Assembly (NCBI GenBank): GCA_025331565.1
Contig: JAFREQ010000157.1
Coordinates: forward strand, 186,001-250,000
Origin: Holacanthus passer
Taxonomy: Eukaryota > Chordata > Actinopteri > Pomacanthidae
Reading direction: 5' to 3'
Length of the DNA stretch: 64,000 bases
The notes beneath the pieces were generated by a model that searched no databases, was not told the DNA's origin, and worked only from the letters and a program-made list of their open reading frames with translations. This document shows positions 1 through 10,180 of this stretch, one piece after another; positions within the stretch are counted from its first letter, which is position 1; each line of letters starts with the position of its first letter. Made by a program: the position numbers and the translations under genes.

Positions 1-425
1 GATGTGACATGCACTGGTTCTCTAGCTTTGGAAGGATGATTTCTGCTTTGAGCACCTTTTTTTCCCACAGTTGAATATGTTGACAAATACAAAATAAGTA
101 AATGATTTACACATTGTTGAACCGAATTTTTTATTTAAAGCTACTCTGTGGCGAGCAATTTTTGAAAAGTGGGTCTATTTTGTTTGTGTCACGCACATCG
201 GTGAGGATGCGCATGCAAACATATTTCATACAGGCCATAAACAATATTATTCCACCAACCGACGGATGGTGACAGCAATTTAGTGAAGACGACTGTAAGC
301 TGCCAAACAAGGATGTAAACATGACACAATTTACAGTGTTTGAAAAATTGGCTTTGCAAATGAGGAAGGAAATGCATTTAACGTGTTTGTTGGACTTCAA
401 GGATACAAAAAACACTACGGCTCCA

Positions 426-811
426 TTTACACCTGGTGTTAACATCTGTATCGTGATCTGTATCTGGATACAATGCCAACCAATCCATGCACCTGGTTTC
501 AATCACCCTAATTCACTCAAGATCAGATCTCAATATGTAAATTAGTTATTAGTCATTTTAAATCACTTTTTGTGAGTTACTGCTACAACAAGTAGTTCTT
601 TGCTTAAGCCAACGGGAAGAGGCAGAGTTAGACGACCTTTCAACTTGCCAGGCGGCTCTTTTCTCAAGAATGCCGTCACGCTATCCAGATTAACACCTGG
701 CTGAGAACCGATCACAAAACAAGCCAGATCAGCTCCAGATGTGGTCTCGCATTCCAATCCCAATGCATTCTGTGAGCAGATGCTGATGTTAATGCCAGGT
801 GTGAATGTAAA
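426..811. mobile_element. MITE-like element with ACACCTGG.(G/A)TTAACATC termini
   Basis: The left end tttacacctggtgttaacat (426-445) and the right end (about 788-811, containing atgttaatgccaggtgtgaa) are imperfect inverted repeats, and the interior has no coding sequence. A class of fish repeats with termini of the form TTTACACCTGGTATTAACAT is known to me. The interior gaaccgatcacaa and the clustered inverted fragments (ttaacacctgg near 690) fit a non-autonomous DNA transposon with nested inverted repeats. The family is not named with confidence. Confidence 0.55.
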
Positions 812-2654
812 CAGACAGAAAATTCCACAGCGTATCTTTAAATGTCATCTTGTGGCCTCACCTTTACAAGATATCAACGATAGTTACAGACCAATTTCCC
901 TTCTACAAAGAAACAGCTTCCAGTTTTGCTGATCGTACATTAGATTGATCAGAATCGAATATGAATACATAAAAATATAATAAATAAACCATGCACATTG
1001 CTCTCTTCATGAGCCAAATGAATAGCCTATTTTGCAAACAACCATTAAGATCATTGTGAATTTAATTGTACCATGCAACATAAAAATGACAATGGGTGAG
1101 ATGTGGCAGGATGTAGTGCTTTGATGACCCTGGACGCATTATTAGAACAAAAGTAAAAAGCAATCTGCGCTCTCATGGCTGAACTCTTAAGCTGCATAGT
1201 CACAGTACAAACAGCTCAGGAGATGATCAATTGTTCCCCGCGGTTGGTACTGGATGATTAAGTGTCCTCTTGTGTGTACAGCATGTGCTCTTTAACCCTA
1301 CAGTTTATCATAAGGTGCTTGCAGTGTCATTAGAAAATCCCCCTTTGCTCTTGGTGGGTGTGTCCCAATTCCTCAGAGCTCTCCCACTTAGCTCCGGGTT
1401 GGGAGGTGATGAAATATCTAATCCTGCCGAGAGTCTGCAGGAGAAATCAGCCTTTAATTACTGTCCCCTATTGAGAGCAGAGGTCAAAGGGCAGGAGGAG
1501 ATGGTGCGTGGGAGCCCCTTAAGTAGCTGCAGAGCGGCAGAGAAATAAGTGATGAGAGGTCTCAGTCAAAACACTGTAGATCTGATGTGAGCTACGATGG
1601 GACGAGTATTTAAAATATTAGCTGTCAGTCATATTACAGCACCAATCAGGTTAGCGGAGAAACAGTAACAGTGTTTTAGGATATACCCAAAGAAAAACTT
1701 CTTCTGTCTATGTTTTTATTTCCAGCTATCAGCTTTGTCTAGTACAAATTATGGCCACAATAACTTTGTTTTTGCTTTGCTCCAGCGATGTACATGTACT
1801 CAGTGCTTGCAAATATTGGTACTTTATATTCCAAATCAATCTGCAGATAGTGAAATAAAAACAAAAGCTGGCTCCCCACGGGTGGCTTCTTATGATATGA
1901 TGATGTGGCTGTGCCATGACTTAATGATAGACACAGTGTGAATAGGACTTCCTTTCCTCAGGCAAAATACCAAGTGCCAAAGGCTATGAGGCTCCAAGGG
2001 TAAGAACTCTTGTAATGTGGAAATCTGAGTCGCTGCTTCTCTTCCACAGAATATTCACTGCAGCAAGAAACTGAAACTAGCTCACAGTAAATTTGCAATT
2101 TAATAAAAATGTTTTGTTCATCTTTGTAAGTGATAGCGACAATAATACCCACTTTACTGGTTTCACTGAAAGCATTTTTCAGCGGTAACTTGCTGTGTGC
2201 CTATAAAATATTTAAAGGAGCACCCTTCCTTGGTGTTAGACGCATATACTATTTTCACCTCAACTGCCTATGAAATATAAAACTGACTCAAAAGTTTAAT
2301 GTTGGCAATTTTAAAATGCAACAATTCCATTTTTTTTTTCTGTAATTACTGCTGTCATGTTAATGTGCCTTTGAGCAGCTGACACCTTGTCACCTCATGC
2401 TGAGTTCACAATTTACATTATGAGTCATTTTGACAGACCAGAGTCATTTAGTCATATTCTTGATTTAGTATGACATGAATGAGCAAAGGAAAAACAACAA
2501 ACAAGAGATGAACAACAACGGCTTGATAGCAAGAACAATAAAATCTTTTATAGCTGATGTTTCTTTTGATCTGACGCCAACCAGAGAATTGCGAGTTACT
2601 TGCATTCATACTGATGATGATTATCCAATGATGAAAGATAAGAGATAGATAATT

Positions 2655-2830
2655 TTCTAAAGTACAAGTACCACAGTGTAAAAATACTCCATTACAAAAG
2701 TTCTACATTCATGTTACTTAAGTAAAAACGCATTAGCAACTAAATGTACTTGTACTGAATCAAAAGTACAAGTACTCATACTGCAGAATGACGGCAGCCA
2801 GTTTTACAGTATTATATTAATGGATCATTA
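2655..2830. repeat. ACTTAAGTAAAAGTAC-type fish interspersed repeat, copy 1
   Basis: The segment contains aaaaatactccattacaaaa, cattcatgttacttaagtaa and agtacaagtactcatactgc. The same vocabulary recurs at 32797-33228 and 48579-48885. It is typical of a high-copy percomorph repeat seen in many fish introns. The copy is truncated where it meets the element at 2835. Confidence 0.65.
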
Positions 2831-2834
2831 TTAT

Positions 2835-3257
2835 TGTTCCAAAAAAGATGAGGCGCTGTGTAAAATGAGAATAAAAACAGAATGCAATCATTTACAAATA
2901 AAGTGTTTTTATCCTTGCTTGTGAACAACTGAGTCTTTCCAGGATGCCCCTTTCATACCCAATCATGATACTATCACCTGTTACCAATGAACCTGTTTAC
3001 CTGTGGAATGATCCAAACAGGTGTTTTTGGATCAGTCCACAACTTTCACAGTCTTTTGTTGCTTCTGTCCCAACTTGTTTGAAATGTGTTGCTGCCATCA
3101 AATTCAGAATAAGCAGATATTTACAAAAATCATAATAATGAGGTCAAACATTGAATAAATGTATTTGTACTGTGTGTAACTGAGTGAGTGAAATGATCAC
3201 ATTCTGTATAATTTATGTTTCACACAGCGTCCTAACGTCTTTGGAATCAGGGTTGTA
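2835..3257. mobile_element. Non-autonomous Tc1/mariner-type element (MITE), copy 1
   Basis: The left part reads gttccaaaaaagatgaggcg followed by ctgtgtaaaatgagaataaa. The right end reads cacagcgtcctaacgtcttt then ggaatcagggttgta. The right end, reverse-complemented, matches the left end of the second copy at 21973 (tacaaacctgattctgaaaa), giving a terminal inverted repeat. The internal block from tcatacccaatcatgatact to tgctgccatcaaattcagaa is nearly identical between the copies. The termini and interior match a widespread teleost Tc1/mariner family whose full-length copies encode a transposase; here the transposase gene is deleted. Short ORFs in both copies are not genes. Confidence 0.75.
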
Positions 3258-5796
3258 AGAACAATACATGAGTACATGTGCTTAGTTTCTTTGTACCACT
3301 GTGATTTTCGGTTAATCTATGACGTTACAGGTTACAGGTTACTAGCCCTGGTAACAGCCAACTAAACCGTCACAAACATACAGATCACAGATTAGAAGGA
3401 AACCTCCGGGGAGGAAACCCACAGCTCACACCACACGCCGCTGCATAATTGTCTCTAATTCCAAAACTGCTGAAATCCTCAACTTCTCCCTGAGCAGAAG
3501 ATGCAAAGACAAGAAGAGAAAGAAGAATGAAAGGAGACAAGAAGAACGGTATAAGCTGTTAAAAGTGCTCTGCCAGAGGGGCCGGAGGAGCAGACCTGTA
3601 TTCCTGCAGCAGCGGTGCAACCTGAGCTGACACCAATTAGGCCTCCTCCAGCCTTGCTGCCCGATAGATTTCAGCTCTGCCGCCGTGTGACGCCAACCAA
3701 TTATGGCGGATTGACTCGGAATCGACTGGATTGTGACCTGAAACTCAGATTTATTTTTCATGTGGGCTGATAGGGGGAGAACTCCAGGCCGTTTGAGCAG
3801 ATGAGGGAAGGTGTACGGGGAGCATTTCAATCACTCTCTCTCTCTCCCTCTAATGCCAATCGTTCGGCTCTATATGCCTATATGTCTGATTTAAGAGTGG
3901 TTGTAAGTAACACACTTCCCCTGACCCAGCATCCTTCCTCCGTGTCTTCTTACTCTTTATATTTCCCCGGTGTCCATAAAGCTATAAAGCAAACAAATTA
4001 GAAGGTGCCATAGATTATATTTGCCATTAAATTGTAAAAAGCACTGAGTTGTGTCACGTTTAGGCACAGCTATTAGCGTTTGCTATGCCGCGATCAAAGA
4101 AAGTTAGTGCTTATTTTAGGACTGTAGAAAATCACTTAACTGATTTCAGGCCATGGTTGAGCACAGATAATCTGATGCTACAGGGTAGGAACTACACAGG
4201 AACTCAGTTTCCTCAGTATCCTACCTACAATGCCAGGAACCGCTGTATTTTATAGCAGCTTCTGTTTATGCATGTGTGCATGAGCTCGCTCAAGGCAAAG
4301 GTTATGGCAGGAAAAGAGAAAAGGGCTGATTTAGTGGTATGAATGATAAGGAAAGCGTCTCAAATCCTTTATTTCTGCAGAAGCATGTAAACATTTATTT
4401 TGATGCTACGGAGTGAGGAGGCGTATTCTGGCCAAGACGAGGGGCCATTGCAAACATTAGTTAAACACGACATGACTGATAGACAGTTCACTAATCCTCT
4501 TAAAGGAACAGTGTCCCCTCTGGTAAAAACTGTTCCCGGCTACGTGTGCCGTCCCCAGAGATTAGAAGCCAAATCCAAGTTGGAAATGTTATACCGATTA
4601 GCAATTACACAAATATGAAAAATTGACTGCCTCCCTCGGCAGTGACAGCGTCTGCCCGGATCCATGTGAAATATGATTTGACTTCAGCATGACTGCAGTA
4701 TGCCGAAGTGAAACGGACATTTGTCGTCTGTTACGTCTTGATTTTTTCATGAACCAGCGATATCTGATGTCTGATCTTCCAGCGCGCACTCCCCTTCCTG
4801 TATTACAGCAAAACATCTGCTGTTTGAAACTCAAATGTCTGGAGCTTTATTACCTCCCAAACCCAATCATCGTGCAAGATTGCGTGATCAAATCAAGCTT
4901 CGTGCTGCTCTGCTCTGTAGTGCTGCGGATCAGTGTTCTCCCTTGTCAAATCCCCATTTCATAGGGGCTTTAAAACTGATTTCATAAAGTGTTCAATTTC
5001 AAAATGAGCGACCCACCACTCTCGAAAAGTGATGGCTACTCTTGCAACATGAGCGGTTGCACAAAATTAAATCTAACTATGGTGTGAAATCCAAGTCCTT
5101 AGTTGACAAAATGCTAACTCTTCAATAGACTCACCGGATCAGCTATGCTTCCAAGTTTCTGACTTCGGGGACTCTTTCCAACACTCCAGGTCATGGAACA
5201 TTTTAAAAAAATATCTCTTTATATGTGCCTCAACCGAGAATGTCACTTAGTCATGCGTCTCAACCCTCTAACCCAAAAGACATTAGAGATGTTGTTATTT
5301 TTTGAGCTGGGGAAAATTCAGATGACTAAATTTATCATTATTGGCCAGACAGCAGATCCCAGCAGACGGCCTAACTCAGCTCCTCTGAATGGAAGCTACT
5401 TTATAGTCACCTTAGATTTTCAAAGGCATTCCACTTGAGGTGGAGGTGGAAAACACCTTCAAAAGCCTGCCAGTATCTTGTCTTAGACCTGCATCATAAT
5501 CTCTCCTGTTTGCTGCCCTCCGCCACCTTTCTTTTGCAATTCATATTTTTCGAGGCGTCGGGCGCGCACATGAAGGCAGCGCACTGGCCTTCATGTCCTG
5601 CGAGATTTAAGAGAAGTGAGGAGGTGGGGAAAGAAATGTGTACCTGAAAGGCCCCAAAGTTTAGAAGTGGAGCGGCTCCGCTGTGATCAAAGGATGCCTC
5701 AATTAGTTTTGAGGTGTAGTTGTGCCATGTACTGAACTCCGCTGATGAATGGTGATGAATTTTTTTAATGGATTACCTCAAGAGTCTCATTAAACA

Positions 5797-6212
5797 TACA
5801 CAGATCAACCACAACAGTGAAACTGCCTGACTGATACTGTGTGGGTTCTCCTCGTGTTGTCGAGGCAGGTGTGACCCATCCAGGCGTGGACACAGAGGGT
5901 GTCCTCTGGTGTCTGGTACGAGGATGTTGGTGGTGGATCCTGTGGGACCTCCACGGATTGGACTTGTGGTGCATTTTTTGGATGCTCGATCGGATTGAGA
6001 TCTGGGGAGCTTGGGGGCCAGGCCACATTGAGCCTCCTGCAGGGGGAGCCACTGAGGGGGGTGTACATGGTCTACAGCAGTGTTTACGTTGGTAAAAAGT
6101 AGAATCCGGGTTGATGGCAGGACCCAAAGTCTCTCAGCAGGACATTGTGTTGTAACCAGATGATCAGTATTCACTTCATCTGTCAGTGATTTTAATGTGG
6201 CTGATCTGTGTA
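5797..6212 (-). mobile_element. Decayed Tc1/mariner-family element with inverted termini
   Basis: The left terminus tacacagatcaaccacaaca (5797 on) and the right terminus ttaatgtggctgatctgtgta (ending at 6212) are inverted repeats of the type TACACCGATCAGCCATAAC, flanked by TA. On the minus strand the interior is a shortened transposase remnant (see 5805-6068). At about 416 bp it is far below the roughly 1.2 kb of an intact copy, so most of the gene is deleted. It lies in intron 11 of ptprm. Confidence 0.82.
5805..6068 (-). pseudogene. Tc1/mariner transposase C-terminal remnant
   Basis: Translated on the minus strand, this segment reads MYTPLSGSP near its start and SPDLNPIEH at 5982-6008. In this transposase class (P)DLNPIE(H) carries the third acidic residue (Glu) of the catalytic triad, preceded by the conserved SPDLNP. 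The residues downstream (TSSYQTPEDT) resemble the family's TSW.QIP..T. The N-terminal DNA-binding region and the first two catalytic aspartates are missing. The frame drifts, because parts of the family match fall in neighbouring frames. It is a dead copy with no expected activity. Confidence 0.75.
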
Positions 6213-7106
6213 TATGATCCTTAAACTAGATCATCTTCTCTGTATTTAATGACAAACGAGCACTGACACAGAGTATAACCCCCATCTACAACCGCTCCGG
6301 TGACAGTCACTATATTTAGGCTGTAAAGCACTAATGCACAGTTTTGTCTCAGCTCAGACAAACAGAATGAAGAGGGTCTCTAAAGTTTATATCTCCAAAG
6401 ACAAATCTCTTTCATGTGGTCACGAGGTGAGCATGCCTTCCAACGGTGAACAAAAGAGGAGCCCAGCATGCTAATTAATGATAGCTCCGATTCACGACAC
6501 TCTGTTAATTATAATTAGGGGTTTGTAATTAGCCCGCTGAAAGAATGGCAGCCTGAGTAAGGCCTTCTGAATTGTACCTGCGAGAAGATTAAAAACCGAT
6601 CGCTCTGTCTTTCCTGCTCAGGCCTCTCCGTTTGGCGCCGGGGCATTAATCTGGGCAGCTGCACATAAGGTAAACGTGAGCTGACAAGCCTGACTAAAGA
6701 TCTCAGGGCTGTAATCTTTAAAGGGCTCAGATGAGTTGATAGTGTAAAATTGAGTTTTACAGCGATGCAGTGTGTGTTTATCGCTCCTCGTATGAACAAG
6801 TTAGCCCCTCTCTCAGGGTCCTGGTGGCTGAGAGCAGAAACTGCTGCAGGTCAAGGTCGTGAACTGGTGTGAACACAACTCATAAAATAGACTTTTAATT
6901 AGACTATAATGTTGGTCCATGAAGGATGTAGAAAGGCTTCAGGTCAGGTTCTACTTACCTCCAAACAAGGAGCAGACAAAAATTCACACATTGGCTCCCA
7001 GATGCCACCAGACAACCAACAGGAGCTGCTCTCATGATCCCTCACTGGCTTCCCACTCTTGACATGTCTACCAGCCGAGCTACGATGGCACCCCAAAGGC
7101 AACAAT

Positions 7107-7397
7107 TTAAAGGAATAGTTCGCTCATTGCCCTTTTGCAAAGCAGATCGATACCACACTCATATCTGTCTGTTAACTATGACTCAGTCTACCAGCACCAC
7201 TAAAACTCACTAATTAACATGTTATATCTCATTTACTCTGGCAGGTAGATTTTTTTTCACCTTTGGGCAGATTCGGGAGAACTGATTTCCCCTGCTGCCA
7301 GGACTAAACCAAAGTAGCTGTGGCTTTATATCGTGCTATCAATCTTATCATCTCGCTCTCATCAAGGAGGCGAATGAGCGTATTTCCGAAAATGTTG
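7107..7397. mobile_element. TTAAAGGAATAGTTC-ended MITE, copy 1 (degenerate)
   Basis: The segment starts with ttaaaggaatagttcgctca and contains agatcgataccacactcata and aactcactaattaacatgtt. It ends in gcgaatgagcgtatttccga aaatgttg, which is the inverted inner part of the left end. These are features of a common fish short element with TTAAAGGAATAGTTC termini. The last bases of the right terminus are lost here. A second copy with both ends is at 62658-62904. Confidence 0.65.
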
Positions 7398-8215
7398 TTG
7401 TATTTCAAAAATCCTCTTTTACTGTGTACTCATCACACACACATCATCATGAGGCAAAAACAGGTGAGTTTAAAATACAGAATCAGTATCAGAGCACCTG
7501 TATCCTTTACCTTATTCCTAATATTATAACTTGCTTTAATGTTGGTATCACATATTACAAAATGTTTTGAAATGAACAACTTACACACATGCGCTTCCTA
7601 CAAACACACACTTGTGGTGCAATAAAAGTAGATGCAATGAAATAACTTAAGGAAGAAAAAAAATTGTTTCAGTGAAGGCTGCTTACTTAAAACCTGTTAA
7701 CGCCGCATTAACTGAGCAGCGGTAAAGCTCGACGACTAATACTAACAAGACGATGATCAAACAAGCAGCCAGAAGGCTGCAGTGGCCTTGGGTGAACCAA
7801 AATGACAACTTTTGCCCGACAACTCTGCGTTTAAACAGAACAGCTATACTGCTTTCCTCATAAATGACTAATAAAAGCAGCATCAAGCAGGCAGAATTCC
7901 TCCGTTCCCCAGAAGCCCACGGTGGCTTGTGGTGGGCAGCCCGCTACATAAAAGACATGTAAAGGGAAAGAGATCCTGAAGCTAGCCTTGGCTGCACCGG
8001 GTTTTGTGTTCTCATCTTCAAAGGCTGTGCTTCTTTCTCACAGGATCAAAATCTACAAATAAATAAAGCTGAAAATGAGATATGTACAGGAAGGTGCTGA
8101 ATTCCCTGGCAACATTACTTCGCGGTGGGGGCGCTGATAAACACAAGCTCTTTGATAATTTTTTTGTTGCTGATGGTCATTCCTGGTTTTAATATGCTGC
8201 TTTGTTGTGCTCACT

Positions 8216-8258
8216 CTGTGCTGTGCCGTGCTGTGCCGTGCTGTGCCGTGCTGAGCCA
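8216..8258. repeat. Decamer tandem array (gtgctgtgcc) beside exon 11 donor
   Basis: About four copies of a 10-bp unit (ctgtgccgtg) lie in tandem, with the last degenerating to ctgagccatg. On the transcript strand they read as GGCACAGCAC units and begin about 15-20 nt after the exon 11 splice donor. Confidence 0.9.
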
Positions 8259-8273
8259 TGTGTAGACGCCTAC

Positions 8274-8376
8274 CTGACAGGTGCACCTCTGCTCTGGGCA
8301 GGTTTAAGCAGCACAGTGACCGTGCTGTCCGTCTGGTTCAGAGAGGTCTCCTGGTCGTACGCCGGCATGGACGGAG
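8274..8376 (-). CDS. ptprm: ptprm exon 11: start of fibronectin type III repeat 4
   Basis: This 103-nt exon has the acceptor ggtttcctcctcag and the donor CTGTCAG|gtaggc. It enters on two bases of an Ala codon and leaves two bases into a codon (AG, Ser or Arg). It encodes PSMPAYDQETSLNQTDSTVT and then VLLKPAQSRGAPV. APSMPAY..ET.LNQTD.TVTV.LKPA.SRGAPVS is the FN3-4 opening in PTPRM. NQT is a sequon. The next exon, expected to begin near VYQ, is not found between 1 and 8273 and should lie beyond the left edge. The donor is followed within about 20 nt on the transcript by a decamer tandem repeat (8216-8258). Coding assignment rests on splice sites, phase and protein match, because the exon is too short for an ORF scan. 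Confidence 0.95.
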
Positions 8377-9118
8377 CTGAGGAGGAAACCAAACAGAGAG
8401 GAGGTTTCACTACACTGCAAAGCAAAGTTCACACCGGGTCACATTTGGTCAAGTCGTCTTGTACATTGAGCCACTCAGCTAGGGAGTAAATGGGGGAAAA
8501 AAAGGAAAAGCCAGTTTTCTCACTTTTACACTTCCTGCCTTTTGCTTTTATAGCAACATAATTTAATCATTAAGTGGAGCAATAAGAGAGGAGTGAAACA
8601 TTTGCTGCTGTCACCAAAGTGAAATCTGGCTGAAATAAAGTCAAAGCAGTGAACATGTATCAGAATAAGAGGCTGTAAAGTAAGAAAAATTGCCAGCTCG
8701 CCTCTTGGTCATCATCTATATCAATCCCTGTTTTCATTAAACCAGCCATGGTTTATGGAAAATAAAAGCACAATTTGTCTTTGGTAGGTCAGGAATTTCT
8801 GCTAAATCTCAGTCAGACCAAATAACAATGAAGTTAATCAAAACATCCAGCCGGTTCAGTGGTAAAGGCTATAAGGTATATGAGTTTAAATATATATAGT
8901 GGATTTTCATTTCTTGTGTAGGGGAGCAGATGGACAGGATGTATCCTTTGAGACAAAAGAATGATATCAGTAAAGTAAATCCAGTGCTATCTAACTTTGG
9001 CTGAGTTCGATTTTCCATTCACACATTTGGACATAAAGACCTCCAGCGGCAGTAAGCGGTGGACTGCTGATTCGACATCATCCGCACACTAACTGGCCGT
9101 GTTGTTGACCCCTCTGAC
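8377..9118 (-). other. ptprm: ptprm intron 10
   Basis: This is the shortest intron in the window, at 742 bp, with donor gtcaga and acceptor tcctcctcag. I see no repeat family, RNA gene or other structured feature in it. Confidence 0.9.
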
Positions 9119-9320
9119 CTGAAATCTTGGTAGTGAACTGGGTGATGATAGGGGGGCCGTAGCCCTTGGCTGTGCTGGCGCGCAGGGTGAAGGAGTACGT
9201 AGAGCCTGGGTAGAGGCCTGTGAACATGTGGGTGGTCTCGTTGCCCAGCTTCACTACCTTCCCACTCTGGTTGGAGAGGTCCAGCTCGGGGTCAAAGGAG
9301 CTCACCGCCTTGTAGGAGAT
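9119..9320 (-). CDS. ptprm: ptprm exon 10: second half of fibronectin type III repeat 3
   Basis: This 202-nt exon has the acceptor ttttcttccttcctag and the donor ATTTCAG|gtcaga. It enters in phase 0 and leaves one base into an Ala codon. It encodes 67 codons: ISYKAVSSFDPELDLSNQSG, VVKLGNETTHMFTGLYPGST, YSFTLRASTAKGYGPPIITQ and FTTKIS. SSFDPE.DLSNQSG(K/R)V.KLGNET is PTPRM wording; the other family members diverge here (for example SLDPSADLSSQRG in PTPRT). The GLYPG(T/S)TYSF..RASTAKG(F/Y)GPP core is the FN3 F-G strand region. Sequons are NQS and NET. Confidence 0.97.
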
Positions 9321-9428
9321 CTAGGAAGGAAGAAAATGAATATTCTGATAGTGGCCTCTGGTACTTCGCACTCAGCTCTCCACAGCTGAGCAGGATTTGT
9401 ATTCATTCAGTGAAAACGTTTTATGTTG

Positions 9429-9590
9429 GAGGCGTCCAAGTGGCTCAGCGAGCTAAAGCATTTACTGTACTCACTGCGCTGAGGTTTTCTATCCCACTCA
9501 TGGTGGTGAGAGTTATCCCATTATTTCTATCTCCCTCCCCTCCGCTCTGCTCAGTAATACCAAAAGCCACAAAGCAATTTCAAAAAAGTC
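9429..9590 (+). mobile_element. Possible tRNA-derived SINE fragment
   Basis: The stretch gtccaagtggctcagcgagc resembles a tRNA head with an A-box-like TGGCTCAGCGAG. It is followed about 35 bp later by ggttttctatcccactc, a weak B-box-like match. A pyrimidine-rich stretch (tctatctccctcccctccgc) and a caaaagccacaaag tail follow. This order matches a common fish SINE-like repeat, but the copy is worn. Confidence 0.45.
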
Positions 9591-9834
9591 TTATGTTGTA
9601 CCTCTTTGTGCGCCTGCTTCTGAATAACCAGCTTAATTAGGTATACTTGTACTACTGAGCGGAGTCCACTACAATAGGTCTGGAGCAATTAGTGCTGGAC
9701 AATATGGCTCACAATATATTACCTTATGGAAATCTGACATGTAAAATAATGTTTAATGTAATGAACTGTCTTCTACTGATGCATTACATCAGACAACATT
9801 GTGTAAAACAAAACACTAGAGGTAAAATTTCTAG

Positions 9835-10180
9835 TCAATTTGTGGATGGATTGCCATGAAATCAGGTACATGAGTTTATGTTCCCTACAGGGTGAATTGT
9901 AATAATTTTGTTGACCCTATGACTTTCTATCTGGCACCATCATCAGTCAAACCTTGTCCAATACTTCAAATACCTGCATAACTAATGACATCCCCATCAG
10001 CCTCACCTGTACTTTATGTACAGTGCAAATGAGCAAATGGCAGCATGCTAACAAGTTAAACTAAGATGGTCAACATGGAAACATCAGCATTGTGACTGTG
10101 AGCATATCATAATACAGACGTTAGCATTTAACCCGAGCAGGCCTAAGTATACACACACAGAGCTACTAACATTGCTGTGG
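9835..10180. repeat. GGATGGATTGC-type fish interspersed repeat, copy 1
   Basis: It contains ggatggattgccatgaaatc, gggtgaattgtaataatttt, aatacctgcataactaatga, tcagcctcacctgtacttta and agacgttagcatttaac. The same word order recurs at 46605-46965. I know this as a high-copy repeat of percomorph fish but cannot name its class with confidence. Confidence 0.7.

Larger units (their letters stand above)
1..8273 (-). other. ptprm: ptprm intron 11 (partial)
   Basis: This intron continues past the left edge. I looked for the next expected exon (end of FN3-4, with a motif like KTYNGYWN) on the minus strand and did not see it. The intron contains a MITE-like element (426-811), an ACTTAAG-type repeat (2655-2830) abutting a Tc1-type MITE (2835-3257), a decayed Tc1/mariner copy with a transposase fragment (5797-6212), a TTAAAGGAATAGTTC element (7107-7397) and a decamer array next to exon 11 (8216-8258). 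Nothing recognisable was seen in 812-2650, 3260-5790, 6215-7100 or 7400-8210. Confidence 0.75.

Noticed and set aside
2944..3135. Similar short ORFs at 2944-3135 and 22098-22310 suggesting a gene family
   Set aside because: Both are frames through two copies of the same non-coding MITE.
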